The notes: generated by a model not told the origin, from the sequence alone. A stretch of 64,000 bases of DNA from Vibrio hyugaensis (GCF_002906655.1 NZ_CP025795.1:496001-560000); one strand, 5' to 3'; shown: positions 35,249-44,299, counted from the stretch's first letter. A program made the numbers and translations.

Positions 35249-35294
35249 TAAGTTGTTGATATTAAAAGTTTAAAAAGTTGGCATCCTATGTGCA
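35249..35294 (+). promoter_or_regulatory. Sigma-54 promoter with IHF site (small exported protein)
   Basis: TGGCATCCTATGTGCA (35279-35294) keeps the GG and GC elements at the required 12-base distance, and TATCAACAACTTA on the minus strand (35249-35261) is a perfect IHF consensus exactly 30 bp upstream, the same offset as at 30405. CTTTAAGTT-TTGATATT is shared by both promoters. Confidence 0.75.
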
Positions 35295-35342
35295 ATGTAT
35301 AGATTGTAAACCAATGAACTGCTAATCCTTAAGGAGCTTACT

Positions 35343-35609
35343 ATGCAAAGCGTATTTCTTTCTACTCTAGGTCTTATTGCTGTAATGTCATCACCAATCG
35401 CTGCTGCTAACACTCTAGACAGAGACGAGTGGAGTGCAGATTTACGTCAAGAATTTACAACCATGAAGCATGAAGCGGTAGCAGATATCCAACAGATGAA
35501 CATGGACGCTATCGATGAACGCGACGAACGCATTGTAAAACATATCAAAGAACAACAAGCTCAATTGGTAAAGATCAAATGCCAAAAGACAGAGGCAACC
35601 AAATCATAG
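35343..35609 (+). CDS. Small exported protein (88 aa), unknown
   Basis: ATG lies seven bases after a strong AAGGAG. Residues 1-21 form a signal peptide ending AAA, and the mature part is a highly charged helix (SADLRQEFTTMKHEAVADIQQ then DAIDERDERIVKHIKEQQAQL), in size and character reminiscent of small periplasmic stress chaperones, though I cannot place it in Spy/ZraP by motif. Its sigma-54/IHF promoter matches that of the RND operon just upstream, so it is likely part of the same response. A terminator is found 140 bases after the stop. Confidence 0.75.
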   Translation: MQSVFLSTLGLIAVMSSPIAAANTLDRDEWSADLRQEFTTMKHEAVADIQQMNMDAIDERDERIVKHIKEQQAQLVKIKCQKTEATKS

Positions 35610-35749
35610 TCTCTGATGAAAAAGACTCAGTGTTGGTCACAAAGATGAGTGATTAACTTAGAGCATCCGAAACAAGCGAGACGCTAGTGAGCAGTCGGCG
35701 TCAACCTTGTTGCTCTTTGCCCGGCCATAGAGGCTACATGGGCACATAC

Positions 35750-35773
35750 GCCAGCTTAGTAAGCTGGTTTTTT
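35750..35773 (+). terminator. Rho-independent terminator
   Basis: Perfect 7-bp stem (35751-35757 with 35761-35767), a 3-nt loop and a T run, about 140 bases after the exported-protein stop. The long 3' UTR could also yield a small RNA. Confidence 0.8.
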
Positions 35774-35845
35774 ATTTCTGGACTTATGCGAAGGTATTCA
35801 ATAGGTGATTATTTGTTTCTGCGGCTCGCTAGAAATAGCAGACAG

Positions 35846-35876
35846 AAAAAAGCCCGCGAAGAATACCTTCACGGGC
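35846..35876 (-). terminator. Minus-strand Rho-independent terminator
   Basis: Read on the minus strand, a 10-bp stem (35867-35876 with 35852-35861, one G-U pair) and a 5-nt loop are followed by TTTTTT. No annotated minus-strand gene lies directly upstream; the RND operon 2 has its own terminator at 36275-36296. Confidence 0.8.
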
Positions 35877-35933
35877 GAAAAAAGGGCACCAAATTGGGTG
35901 TCTATTCATTTTGGAGATGGTCGAACGTCCATA

Positions 35934-36011
35934 TCAAACTGACAATAGGCTTGGTGAGAGGCTTACCACCAGTGCAACCAACGAGGCTAAAGTTAACATT
36001 GTTGTAATCAT
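35934..36011 (-). CDS. Possible 25-aa hydrophobic small protein
   Basis: A 25-codon ORF starting ATG 36011 would encode one short hydrophobic helix (TTMLTLASLVALVVSLSPSL). It ends 58 bases before a strong minus-strand terminator, so a short transcript of about 200-350 nt is possible. There is no good Shine-Dalgarno. It could be a small membrane protein, a type I toxin-like peptide, or simply chance within a small RNA. Confidence 0.3.
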   Translation of the reverse strand: MITTMLTLASLVALVVSLSPSLLSV

Positions 36012-36274
36012 TGTTAAAATGTTAATTCTTCAATCAATGATTTCATTATCGTTAGTTCAAATTGTGAATGTGTTGTCTGCTTGTATTTATACTGTGCTAA
36101 ATGTCGTTTTTGATAATAAAACTTATCATAAATCCTACGGCGATCATTTGAGTTGGTTATATAAAACTCGACATACTGCATTCTCAATTGTTCATATTTG
36201 CACTTAATGCCACATAATAACCCTGCATTTGTTAAGTGTTTGTGTTGTTTTTAACGCTTTTCACTGAAAACAAA

Positions 36275-36296
36275 AAGAGCGACCTAAGCCGCTCTT
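36275..36296 (-). terminator. Terminator of RND operon 2
   Basis: Seven-bp stem (36275-36281 with 36290-36296), an 8-nt loop and, on the minus strand, TTTTT after it, 33 bases past the permease stop. Confidence 0.85.
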
Positions 36297-36304
36297 GTTC
36301 ATTT

Positions 36305-36322
36305 TGATAAGTAAACTTATCA
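36305..36322. repeat. 18-bp palindrome between permease stop and terminator
   Basis: TGATAAGTAAACTTATCA is a perfect inverted repeat with 8-bp arms and a 2-bp centre. It lies seven bases beyond the permease stop and is not part of the terminator stem. It may be an operator-like site or a 3' UTR element. Confidence 0.5.
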
Positions 36323-36328
36323 GTCGTT

Positions 36329-39300
36329 TTAGATTTCTTCGTGCTTATGGACTAGGCCGAAATCAGCTAAAATGGCATACGCTGCAGGGATCATAAACAA
36401 CACCAGCAGAGTGGATGCAAAAATACCAAACACGATGGAGATCACCAGTGGTTGGATAACCTGTGCTTGCAGGCTGGTTTCAGTCAGTAACGGAAGCAAA
36501 CCTGCTGCAGTGGTCATTGATGTTAGGAATACTGCTCTAAAGCGCTCTCGACTGGCTTTGACTACCGAGTCGTGCACGTTATCCCCTTCATCGACATGAT
36601 GGCGTATGTACTGAACTAACAGAATCGAGTCATTCACCACAATCCCCGCTAATGAGACGAAGCCCATCATACTTGGCATACTTAATGAGTGACCGAGTAG
36701 GATGTGTCCCCATACCACGCCAATAAAGGCGAGTGGAATAGCAAGCATTACCACGAATGGTTCCAAATAACTGCGGAATTGGTAACTCAGAATCGCAAAT
36801 ACGCCAAACAAACCAAGCAAGAAGCCTTTACCCATTGATGCGCCAGTTTCAGCGGTATCTTTGGCTTCGCCTTCAAAATCAAAGCGAAGACCAGGATACT
36901 TTTGCATAAGCTTTGGTGCTTCATCCTGTTGGAACTGACGAATAATTGCGGTTGAATTAGCCTTTGTATTATCGATGTCGCCAAATACGCTAATGGTGCG
37001 CAGCCCATCAATGCGCTGGATACGTACGTAGTTTCGCTGGAAATCCAGAGTGGCGATCGTTGCGAGGGGAATCTGGCTTCCATCTGATAAGATGATCGGG
37101 AAGTTTGCTAATTGTTGTAGATCGCCCGCTTGAACTTTATCGAGACGGACTTCTATCGAGATATTTTCGACACCGACTTGGATTTCATCTGCGGTTTGGC
37201 CGAAGAAGGCCGCACGAAGCTGATTGGCAATCAGTTGGCCATTAATGCCGTATGCTTCCGCTCCCGGACGCAGTTTGACCAATACTTCCTCTTTACCCAT
37301 TCGCATGTCATCCAACACGCCATGGACACCGTCAAATTCATTCAAGTATTGCTGAATGTCGATAGAAGCCGCTTTAAGGGCATCTAGGTCATCATGTTTA
37401 GCTCGAATTTCAATCGCTCGACCGCCCGGACCCATGGTCGGTTGTTTAAATACCAACGAGATAGGATCGGCAAGTTCACCAATGTCTTCACGCCATGCAT
37501 CGATAAATTCATCGATGAGTGTGTTACGACTCTCGGCGCCCAGCAAATCCAGACGTACCGTGGCAATATGAGGACCAGATTCATTTGCGTCGGCGTTAGC
37601 GTTGAATTGACTGGTGATGTGCAGAACCAATGGATTGCCGTCTTCCACTTTCTCTGTCCATTCTTTATCTAGCTTTTGAGCGGAAGCAACGATCTTATCG
37701 ACGACGGCTTCAGTTTGAGACAGAGAAGAACCTGGCGGAAGAATAATACGCGCTTCTGCAATGTCGCCATCTAATTCAGGGAAGGGTTGGAACTTGAGTA
37801 AACCACCGACTAACGTTGCTGCGGAGATAAGAAGCAAGGCAACCACGCCACCCATAAAGGCATAGCGATACTCGACCACTTTATCCACTGCGTTGACCAA
37901 GGTGGTGTTGCGGAAGTTTTCAAAAGAAGCGAGCAGCTTTTGTTTGAACTTCGGTGTCTTTCGCTCTTGTTTCTGTTTGTGTAGTGAGTGAGAAAGGTGG
38001 TTAGGTAGGATCAGGAAGGCTTCCACCAAACTCAAACTCAATACGAGGATCAGAACTTGAGGAACCGCTTTAAGTACAGCACCCATTTCACCTTGCAGGA
38101 ATAACAAGCTACCGAAAATACACACCGTGGTTAGGAAGGAAGAAATCACCCCCGGCAATACCTTTTTCACCCCTTTAATCACGGCATCATCGATCTCTTC
38201 TCCTCGGTCTAGGTGAGCGGCGATCGATTCGGCAATAACGATGGCATCATCCATCATGATACCGATGGCCATGAGTAACCCGACCAAAGACATGATGTTG
38301 ATCGACAGGCCAAGTTGCGCCATCAAAAATAACCCACCTAAGAAGGCAACGGGCAAACCAGCCGCGACCCAAAAAGAGTAGCGAAAACTAAAGAACAACC
38401 ACATGGTGGCGAAAACCAGAATGATACCTTGCCAACCGTTTTTGACCATCATGGTCAGACGATCCCAAAGCACGGATGAAAGGTCATTGGTCATTTGTAG
38501 CATGACACCGTCTGGCGCGATGGCTTGTTGTTCTTCGACAAATTGAGCAACACGCTCTTTGATGCGCAGTGCATCGTCTTCTTTGTTTTTGCTGACTTTT
38601 AGTAGAGCTGACGGGTGACCATCGAAGAGGACTTTCTGTTCGTCCAATTCAAACCGATCGGTAATCGTTGCAATGTCTCTTAGACGGATGATTGATCCAT
38701 TTGGTCCAGAGCCCACGACGATAGTCTCAAGCTCTTCTGGCGTCACGCGTCGTTCGTCAAAGCGGATCAGAAAGTTCTTATCTGGCGTTTCGACATTACC
38801 ACTTGGCAACTTGACGTTTTGACGACCAATCTGCTCCGCAATATCACCAACACTTAAGCCAAGTTGGCGAATCGCTTGAGTGTCTAACTCTACTCGGTAT
38901 TGGTGGTCAGAGAAGCCAGCAACTTCAACCAAAGACACATCGTAATCGAGCTTTAACGTGCGCTTAAGTTGTTCTGCGTAGGCTTTTAGCTCTGGCCATG
39001 TGGTGTCTGCGGTAATTGCGACATCCACAACTGGCTCATTCCAATCTAGCTCTTGGACCACAGGAGACTCAATTTCTTGTGGGAAGTCGTTTATCGAGTT
39101 GATTTGAGTTTGAACATCAACCAACATGCGGCCGATGTCGGCTTCTTCATTCAGTTTTAAGATAAGACGCGCAGAGCCTTCAATCGCTTCACATTGCGTT
39201 TCTTCAATGTTAGCAAGGCCATCAACAGCATCTTCCATTCGGACACAGATACTTTCTTCGACTTCTTGAGGGGAAGCGCCAGGGTAAACCACACCAGCTA

Positions 39301-39430
39301 GGATGTAGGGCGGATCAAACTCAGGAAAGGTTTCACGCTTAATCGTGGAAAGTGAAGAAATCCCCAATATCAGCAGCGTTAGCATCAGCAAGTTGGCTGC
39401 TGTTGGGTGCTTGGCGAAGAATCGGATCAT
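36329..39430 (-). CDS. RND efflux inner-membrane permease (system 2)
   Basis: 1033 aa, full-length HAE-type RND pump starting MIRFFAKHPTAANLLM. YPGASPQEVEESICVRMED in the first periplasmic loop and GIMMDDAIVIAES in TM4 (proton-relay aspartates) are intact, and a late GIVVNDSILLVQYI block matches TM10. Its start overlaps the adaptor stop by four bases (ATGA), so the two are translationally coupled. No outer-membrane partner is encoded here. Confidence 0.93.
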   Translation of the reverse strand: MIRFFAKHPTAANLLMLTLLILGISSLSTIKRETFPEFDPPYILAGVVYPGASPQEVEESICVRMEDAVDGLANIEETQCEAIEGSARLILKLNEEADIGRMLVDVQTQINSINDFPQEIESPVVQELDWNEPVVDVAITADTTWPELKAYAEQLKRTLKLDYDVSLVEVAGFSDHQYRVELDTQAIRQLGLSVGDIAEQIGRQNVKLPSGNVETPDKNFLIRFDERRVTPEELETIVVGSGPNGSIIRLRDIATITDRFELDEQKVLFDGHPSALLKVSKNKEDDALRIKERVAQFVEEQQAIAPDGVMLQMTNDLSSVLWDRLTMMVKNGWQGIILVFATMWLFFSFRYSFWVAAGLPVAFLGGLFLMAQLGLSINIMSLVGLLMAIGIMMDDAIVIAESIAAHLDRGEEIDDAVIKGVKKVLPGVISSFLTTVCIFGSLLFLQGEMGAVLKAVPQVLILVLSLSLVEAFLILPNHLSHSLHKQKQERKTPKFKQKLLASFENFRNTTLVNAVDKVVEYRYAFMGGVVALLLISAATLVGGLLKFQPFPELDGDIAEARIILPPGSSLSQTEAVVDKIVASAQKLDKEWTEKVEDGNPLVLHITSQFNANADANESGPHIATVRLDLLGAESRNTLIDEFIDAWREDIGELADPISLVFKQPTMGPGGRAIEIRAKHDDLDALKAASIDIQQYLNEFDGVHGVLDDMRMGKEEVLVKLRPGAEAYGINGQLIANQLRAAFFGQTADEIQVGVENISIEVRLDKVQAGDLQQLANFPIILSDGSQIPLATIATLDFQRNYVRIQRIDGLRTISVFGDIDNTKANSTAIIRQFQQDEAPKLMQKYPGLRFDFEGEAKDTAETGASMGKGFLLGLFGVFAILSYQFRSYLEPFVVMLAIPLAFIGVVWGHILLGHSLSMPSMMGFVSLAGIVVNDSILLVQYIRHHVDEGDNVHDSVVKASRERFRAVFLTSMTTAAGLLPLLTETSLQAQVIQPLVISIVFGIFASTLLVLFMIPAAYAILADFGLVHKHEEI

Positions 39431-40755
39431 GAATCAGACTCCTCAATGGCCGTTTCTGACTGTTCAGGTGACTCTTTCAATAGCATGCCGTTAATCGCAG
39501 GCAGCAAATCGTTGATGATCAGCTTCTGACCTTGCTCTAGTTCACCATCGATCACCACTTGGTTATTGCGGCGATATAACACTTCAACCGTCACGACTTG
39601 CAGACGATTGTCATCGCCCATCAGGTAAATCTTATCGCCATGAAGCGCACGCTCTGGGATGACCCAACTCGGGTTCTCTTGCCCCTCAATCAAGGCACGC
39701 ACAAACATGCCGTTCACCAATGGCGGAGCAGAGGTTGGGTTTAATGCACGGTAGTCTTGTTCAATTTCTAGAATCACACCGGCAGTTGCTTGGCTTGGAT
39801 CAACCGTTTCACTGATGCGTGCAACTTTCGCAGGCCAACTTGCAGAGAGGTTACCGCTGCTGAGTTCAATGTTGGCATGAATCGCATTCATATCAGGTTG
39901 TGGAATACCAGATTCATCACGAACAAACTCACCGATACTCGCCGCCAAAGTTTGCATGTCATGAATGGACAGTTGAGCTTCCACTTCCATGACATCAATG
40001 CCATGCCCGGTCACCATGGTTTGTTGTAGGTTAACCACTTGGTTTTGCTCAATTTCGACTTCTGCAATACGCAAGTCGTAAGGAAGGGTGATAATGGTTT
40101 TATCAAGCGAACGTTTCGCTTCATCCACTTTTGATGCATTGACCTTAACTAGGGCTTCTGCGACACGCTTTTCATCCGGCATCAAACCGATTTGGTTTTC
40201 GATATCCAGCACTAACTTACGTTGAGAAAGCGCGCTTTGCTCTTGTTGATCAACATCCGATTGAGACGTTAAGCCTTTCTTACGCAGGTTTTGTTTGCGG
40301 TCTAACTCTTTGTTGGCGATAACCAAACGGTTTGCTTCGATCTTGAGTGTACTTTTGAGGTTGGCTTCTTCTTGAGTCAGCTTAGCCAAAGAGGTTTCGG
40401 CAGATTTGAGGTCAGCTTGAGCTTGAACCAATTTCAATTCGTAATCGAGAGGATCGATTCGCAAGATTTCCGTTCCTGCTTGCAGCACTTGTCCTTTTTC
40501 CAGCTGCGGATGGCGGTAAACTACTTTCCCTGTCACTTCTGCAATGGCTTTCCATTCCACTTTTGGTGCTATTTTGCCAAAGCCAATTGCGACAGGTGCT
40601 ATCGCCTTAAGCGCCAGTGGAATTGTCTCGACCAGCCTTGCTCTATCACCTGCGGGTTTAACGGGTAAGTCTGGTTTAAGGCTAATCGCAAGAAAGAGGA
40701 TAATGACCCCGACAGCAAGAGCAGGAAAGAACAGAAGCTTTTTATTGATTTTCAT
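39427..40755 (-). CDS. RND efflux periplasmic adaptor (system 2)
   Basis: 442 aa. A single N-terminal anchor helix (KKLLFFPALAVGVIILFLAI) is followed by the lipoyl half KAIAEVTGKVVYRHPQLEKG, a long coiled-coil hairpin (about 115-215) and the second lipoyl half and beta-barrel. It lies between the TetR gene, whose 3' end it overlaps by 14 bases, and the permease, giving one regulator-adaptor-permease operon. Confidence 0.9.
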   Translation of the reverse strand: MKINKKLLFFPALAVGVIILFLAISLKPDLPVKPAGDRARLVETIPLALKAIAPVAIGFGKIAPKVEWKAIAEVTGKVVYRHPQLEKGQVLQAGTEILRIDPLDYELKLVQAQADLKSAETSLAKLTQEEANLKSTLKIEANRLVIANKELDRKQNLRKKGLTSQSDVDQQEQSALSQRKLVLDIENQIGLMPDEKRVAEALVKVNASKVDEAKRSLDKTIITLPYDLRIAEVEIEQNQVVNLQQTMVTGHGIDVMEVEAQLSIHDMQTLAASIGEFVRDESGIPQPDMNAIHANIELSSGNLSASWPAKVARISETVDPSQATAGVILEIEQDYRALNPTSAPPLVNGMFVRALIEGQENPSWVIPERALHGDKIYLMGDDNRLQVVTVEVLYRRNNQVVIDGELEQGQKLIINDLLPAINGMLLKESPEQSETAIEESDS

Positions 40756-41398
40756 ATTGGTCGCTCGAGTCTAGAAATCCATGTTTCATCAGTTGTATGT
40801 TGTGTTCGAATAATCGGTTCAAGAAGGCTTCAGAAAGCTCAATGCCATGAATCGCAAGTAAGGCCGGTGGTGCCATAAATGGGAACACCATGAGACTAAT
40901 ATAAGAAACGCGACAAAGTTGAGGATCCGCGTCTTTTCGCAAAACGCCACCATCGACTAACTTATCAAAGATCACGCCTTGCATCGGCTTGCTGATGTCA
41001 GCAAAGACTTTTTCTAGTAACTTGCGTTGAGTCTCTGAGGGGGGCATATGCATGACTTGAGCAATCAAGCGGGGGAATTGCGGTACTTTGATCATCTCAC
41101 GATAGTAGGTACGCATTAAGTCGAGGAAGTTCTTTTCATTACTGTCAGACAATAAGGCCTGCATTTGCTTTTGCATCGGTGACAGCGTTTCACGCAGCAT
41201 GGTCTCAAATAACCCTTCTTTGTTGCCAAAGTAGTAGCGAATCATGGCGACATTCACCCCCGCTTTTTGGGCCACCAAGCGAGTCGAAACTTTGTCGTAA
41301 GCCATGATGGTGAAGAGTTCACGCGCGTGAAAAATCAGTTTTTCCCGTGCGTCGATTTTATCGGTAGGCCTTCCAGCCCTTCGATGAGCTTCCGTCAC
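40742..41398 (-). CDS. TetR-family repressor of RND system 2
   Basis: The ORF is open from 41455, but I place the start at GTG 41398: GAGAG lies at good spacing, the product then begins TEAHRRAGRPTDKIDAREK as TetR proteins do, and the operator at 41418-41433 falls outside the coding region. The HTH is in VSTRLVAQKAGVNVAMIRYYF, and the ligand domain follows; 218 aa is normal. It is the first gene of the efflux operon and so would repress both itself and the pump. Confidence 0.85.
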   Translation of the reverse strand: MTEAHRRAGRPTDKIDAREKLIFHARELFTIMAYDKVSTRLVAQKAGVNVAMIRYYFGNKEGLFETMLRETLSPMQKQMQALLSDSNEKNFLDLMRTYYREMIKVPQFPRLIAQVMHMPPSETQRKLLEKVFADISKPMQGVIFDKLVDGGVLRKDADPQLCRVSYISLMVFPFMAPPALLAIHGIELSEAFLNRLFEHNIQLMKHGFLDSSDQYENQ

Positions 41399-41417
41399 AA
41401 TATCGTCTCTCAAAATA

Positions 41418-41497
41418 TTAAACATTTGATTAATTATAAGCCGCTGATTTCTCATGCGACATGCGAAAAATTAATCAGTATTTAATCAAATGATTAA
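41418..41497 (-). promoter_or_regulatory. Pair of operator palindromes before tetR-adaptor-permease
   Basis: TTAATCAAATGATTAA (41482-41497, a 7-bp dyad around AA) and, read on the minus strand, TTAATCAAATGTTTAA (41418-41433) differ at one base and lie 64 bp apart. Both sit just upstream of the TetR gene, as expected for an autoregulated repressor. Confidence 0.75.
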
Positions 41498-41592
41498 TTT
41501 GTGAAGGGAGATAATAAAAAGAGCAGGAGAAACTGCCCTTTATTGAAATAAGAATGGGTTTGTCTAATAGATGCCGGCTTGAGAGGCTGGTT

Positions 41593-42252
41593 TCAACCCC
41601 AACTCAACACCGTCCAATTCGGCCGATCGGCGTGCTCTTTTAAGCGAGGGCATGGATTGATCAGATAGGCGTAATCCGCGTGTTCACACAGTGGTAAGTC
41701 GTTGTTCGAATCTGTATAGAAATGAATGTCTGAATAGGTCGCTGGTTTTGCATCTAGCCATTGTTTTAAGCGTGTAACTTTGCCTTCGCGATAACTAGGG
41801 ATACCTTTTATTTCAGCGGTGTAGCAGTTGTCTTGTTCGACTAAATCAATCCCAAGAGCGTTAGGGATACCGATGCGCCGACCAACCGCTTCAACCAAAA
41901 AAGTGACGCTGGCAGAGATGATGACCATATCAATCTCATCACGAGACAGTTGTTCAATCAGTGTTTTGGTTTGCGGGAATTGTTTAGCCAGAATATGGTT
42001 TTCAACGCACTCTTCCACCAAGGCGTTTACCTGTTGAATAGGCATGTTTTCTAGCGGCTTCATGGAGAACGTTAGGTAATCTTCCATGTCCATTTTGCCT
42101 TCTGCGTACAAGCCCATTAGACGCTTATCTTCCTCAATAAAGTTAGGCGCAGTGGCGATGCCTTTCTCAACCATAAATTCATTCCAAATCATTGCGCAGT
42201 CAGCGTTGATTAAGGTTTCATCCAGATCAAAAACATACAAAGGCTTGGACAT
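41593..42252 (-). CDS. HAD-superfamily (SerB-like, subclass IB) phosphatase
   Basis: 219-aa cytoplasmic hydrolase. Motif I is FDLDETL (nucleophile Asp9, acid Asp11), motif II is VIISAS, and motif IV is YTDSNNDLPL. The alpha-helical cap between motifs I and II is of the C1 type found in phosphoserine-phosphatase-like HAD-IB enzymes. The substrate cannot be read from sequence. It is a single gene. Confidence 0.88.
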   Translation of the reverse strand: MSKPLYVFDLDETLINADCAMIWNEFMVEKGIATAPNFIEEDKRLMGLYAEGKMDMEDYLTFSMKPLENMPIQQVNALVEECVENHILAKQFPQTKTLIEQLSRDEIDMVIISASVTFLVEAVGRRIGIPNALGIDLVEQDNCYTAEIKGIPSYREGKVTRLKQWLDAKPATYSDIHFYTDSNNDLPLCEHADYAYLINPCPRLKEHADRPNWTVLSWG

Positions 42253-42595
42253 AGGTGGCTTCTCACAGTTTGAATTGAGGTCGATGTAACGTGTCGTTCA
42301 GTATAGAGCGAGGTTTACGAGTGTGGGACGTATGCTAACGACAAACTGTGACGGTTTCGTTGCACTTTTTCTGACCATGACAAAACTTAATGACTAAGTC
42401 GTGGGATGAAGCATTTCTGACTTGGTGATAGAAGGCTACAATACAGAGGTACTTTAGAAACCGCGTACTTTAGATATATGGCGTCTTTCGAACCTGATCT
42501 CAATATTGTGTACTGAATACAGTCTTGTCTTTGAGTGATAATAGCGCCACTCGCGCAAAGCGAACGTTAAGAAAAATACAAAAAGAATCCCCGAT
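42253..42595. other. Divergent intergenic region (343 bp)
   Basis: Promoter region between the HAD gene and the acyl-CoA synthetase. I see short dyads such as ACTGAATACAGT (about 42513-42524) but no FadR-type operator that I would assert, no terminator and no supported ORF. Confidence 0.45.
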
Positions 42596-44197
42596 ATGAA
42601 CCAGTATGTAAATGATCCATCCAATTATCAGTTGTTAATTAAAAACTTGCTGTTTTCCCCAGTTGCTTTCAACCCCGAGCAAGAAATCGTCTACGCGAAC
42701 CACCGTCGTCACAGCTACAAAACGTTTCATGACCGCGTAAGACAGTTTGCAAACGCGCTAACCAAAATGGGCGTAAAGAAAGGTGATACGGTAGCGGTAA
42801 TGGATTATGACTCACACCGTTATCTTGAATGCTACTTTGCCATCCCGATGATTGGTGCCAAGCTACACATGATCAACGTGCGCTTGTCTCCAGAGCAGAT
42901 CCTTTACACCATCGACCATGCGGAAGATGACATTATCCTGATCAACGAAGAATTTCTGCCAATTCTGGATCAGATCAAAGGTCGTATTGATACGGTCACG
43001 CGTTACGTGGTTTTGCGCGATAACGATGAATGTGAATACGAGCGCCTTCTGGAGCAAGAAAGTACGGAATACAACTTCCCTGATTTCGATGAGAATACCG
43101 TTGCGACCACTTTCTACACGACAGGTACGACGGGTTTCCCTAAAGGCGTGTTCTTTACTCACCGCCAACTGGTTCTCCATACCATGGGGATATTGAGCAC
43201 CATCGGCACCAATGCGTCACAAGGTCGATTGCATCAAGGTGATATCTACATGCCAATTACGCCAATGTTTCATGTCCACGCTTGGGGACTTCCATACATG
43301 GCGACCATGCTTGGTGTGAAACAAGTGTATCCGGGCAAATATGTACCAGATGTTCTGCTTAACTTGATTGAGCAGGAGAAGGTGACGTTCTCGCACTGTG
43401 TGCCAACCATCCTGCATCTGTTGTTGAGCTCACCAAAATCCAAGTCGATGGATTTCTCTGGTTGGAAAGTCGTGATTGGCGGTGCAGCGCTACCAAAAGC
43501 GTTATGTAAATCAGCCCTTGAGCGCGATATTGATGTGTTTGCGGGTTACGGCATGAGCGAAACAGGACCAATTCTGTCTATTGTTCAACTGACTCCTGAG
43601 CAGCTCGAATTCGACCTAGATCAGCAAGCGGAGTACCGCTCTAAAACGGGTAAGAAAGTCGCGCTGGTAGACGCTTACATTGTTGATGATGAAATGAACA
43701 AGCTCCCCCACGACGGCGAAAGTGCGGGTGAGATTGTGGTTCGCGCTCCTTGGTTGACTCCGAGCTATTACAAAGACAACAAGAACTCGAAAGCCTTGTG
43801 GCGTGGTGGTTACCTACACACTGGCGATGTCGCGCATATCGATCATGAAGGCTTCATCAAGATCACTGACCGTGTAAAAGACATGATTAAGATTTCTGGT
43901 GAGTGGGTCAGTTCTTTGGAGCTGGAAGACATTCTGCACCAGCATCAGGCCGTGTCGGAAGTCGCCGTGATTGGTATGCCTCATAACAAATGGGGCGAGG
44001 TGCCCTTAGCGTTGGTAACGTTAAAAGATGATGCAGAGATGACAGAGAAAGAGCTGTTAGGTTTTGCTAAAGATTTTATCAGCAAAGGCATTCTTGCCAG
44101 AGAAGCGTTGCTACTGAAAGTGAAGATGGTTGACGATATTGCGAAAACCAGCGTGGGCAAAGTTGATAAGAAAGAGCTGCGTAAACTTCATCTGTAA
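42596..44197 (+). CDS. AMP-forming acyl-CoA synthetase (medium/long-chain)
   Basis: 533 aa, ANL superfamily. The ATP P-loop TTGTTGFPKG, the YGMSETGP motif, the TGDVAHID motif and the C-terminal KISGEWVSS hinge with the catalytic Lys in KTSVGKVDKK are all present. It should activate a fatty or methylthio-acid to its CoA thioester. The overall sequence (HSYKTFHDRVRQFANAL, INVRLSPEQILY) resembles the FadD/DmdB-type medium-chain group more than acetyl-CoA synthetase. Single gene with a strong terminator. Confidence 0.9.
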   Translation: MNQYVNDPSNYQLLIKNLLFSPVAFNPEQEIVYANHRRHSYKTFHDRVRQFANALTKMGVKKGDTVAVMDYDSHRYLECYFAIPMIGAKLHMINVRLSPEQILYTIDHAEDDIILINEEFLPILDQIKGRIDTVTRYVVLRDNDECEYERLLEQESTEYNFPDFDENTVATTFYTTGTTGFPKGVFFTHRQLVLHTMGILSTIGTNASQGRLHQGDIYMPITPMFHVHAWGLPYMATMLGVKQVYPGKYVPDVLLNLIEQEKVTFSHCVPTILHLLLSSPKSKSMDFSGWKVVIGGAALPKALCKSALERDIDVFAGYGMSETGPILSIVQLTPEQLEFDLDQQAEYRSKTGKKVALVDAYIVDDEMNKLPHDGESAGEIVVRAPWLTPSYYKDNKNSKALWRGGYLHTGDVAHIDHEGFIKITDRVKDMIKISGEWVSSLELEDILHQHQAVSEVAVIGMPHNKWGEVPLALVTLKDDAEMTEKELLGFAKDFISKGILAREALLLKVKMVDDIAKTSVGKVDKKELRKLHL

Positions 44198-44231
44198 AGT
44201 AGTGAAGCTGTTTGCATCCAACCCATAATAT

Positions 44232-44268
44232 TCGGCCCCGATACATAACTTGTATCGGGGCCGATTTT
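44232..44268. terminator. Strong bidirectional terminator
   Basis: Perfect 14-bp GC-rich stem (44232-44245 with 44251-44264) and a 5-nt loop, with TTTT following, between the converging synthetase and BCCT genes. Confidence 0.92.
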
Positions 44269-44299
44269 CATCTAGTGACGCGAAAGTCTTGGTTGTGTA

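Larger units (their letters stand above)
35610..36328. other. 719-bp region with opposed terminators and a possible small transcript
   Basis: After the small exported gene come a plus-strand terminator (35750-35773), a minus-strand terminator (35846-35876), an AT-rich stretch (about 36000-36230) that contains a possible 25-codon hydrophobic ORF on the minus strand, a second minus-strand terminator (36275-36296) and an 18-bp palindrome (36305-36322). Two plus-strand ORFs of 98-106 codons cross the terminators and look spurious. Confidence 0.55.

Noticed and set aside
35687..36207. Two plus-strand ORFs of about 100 codons
   Set aside because: They cross terminators and an AT-rich region, lack ribosome binding sites and have no domain features.
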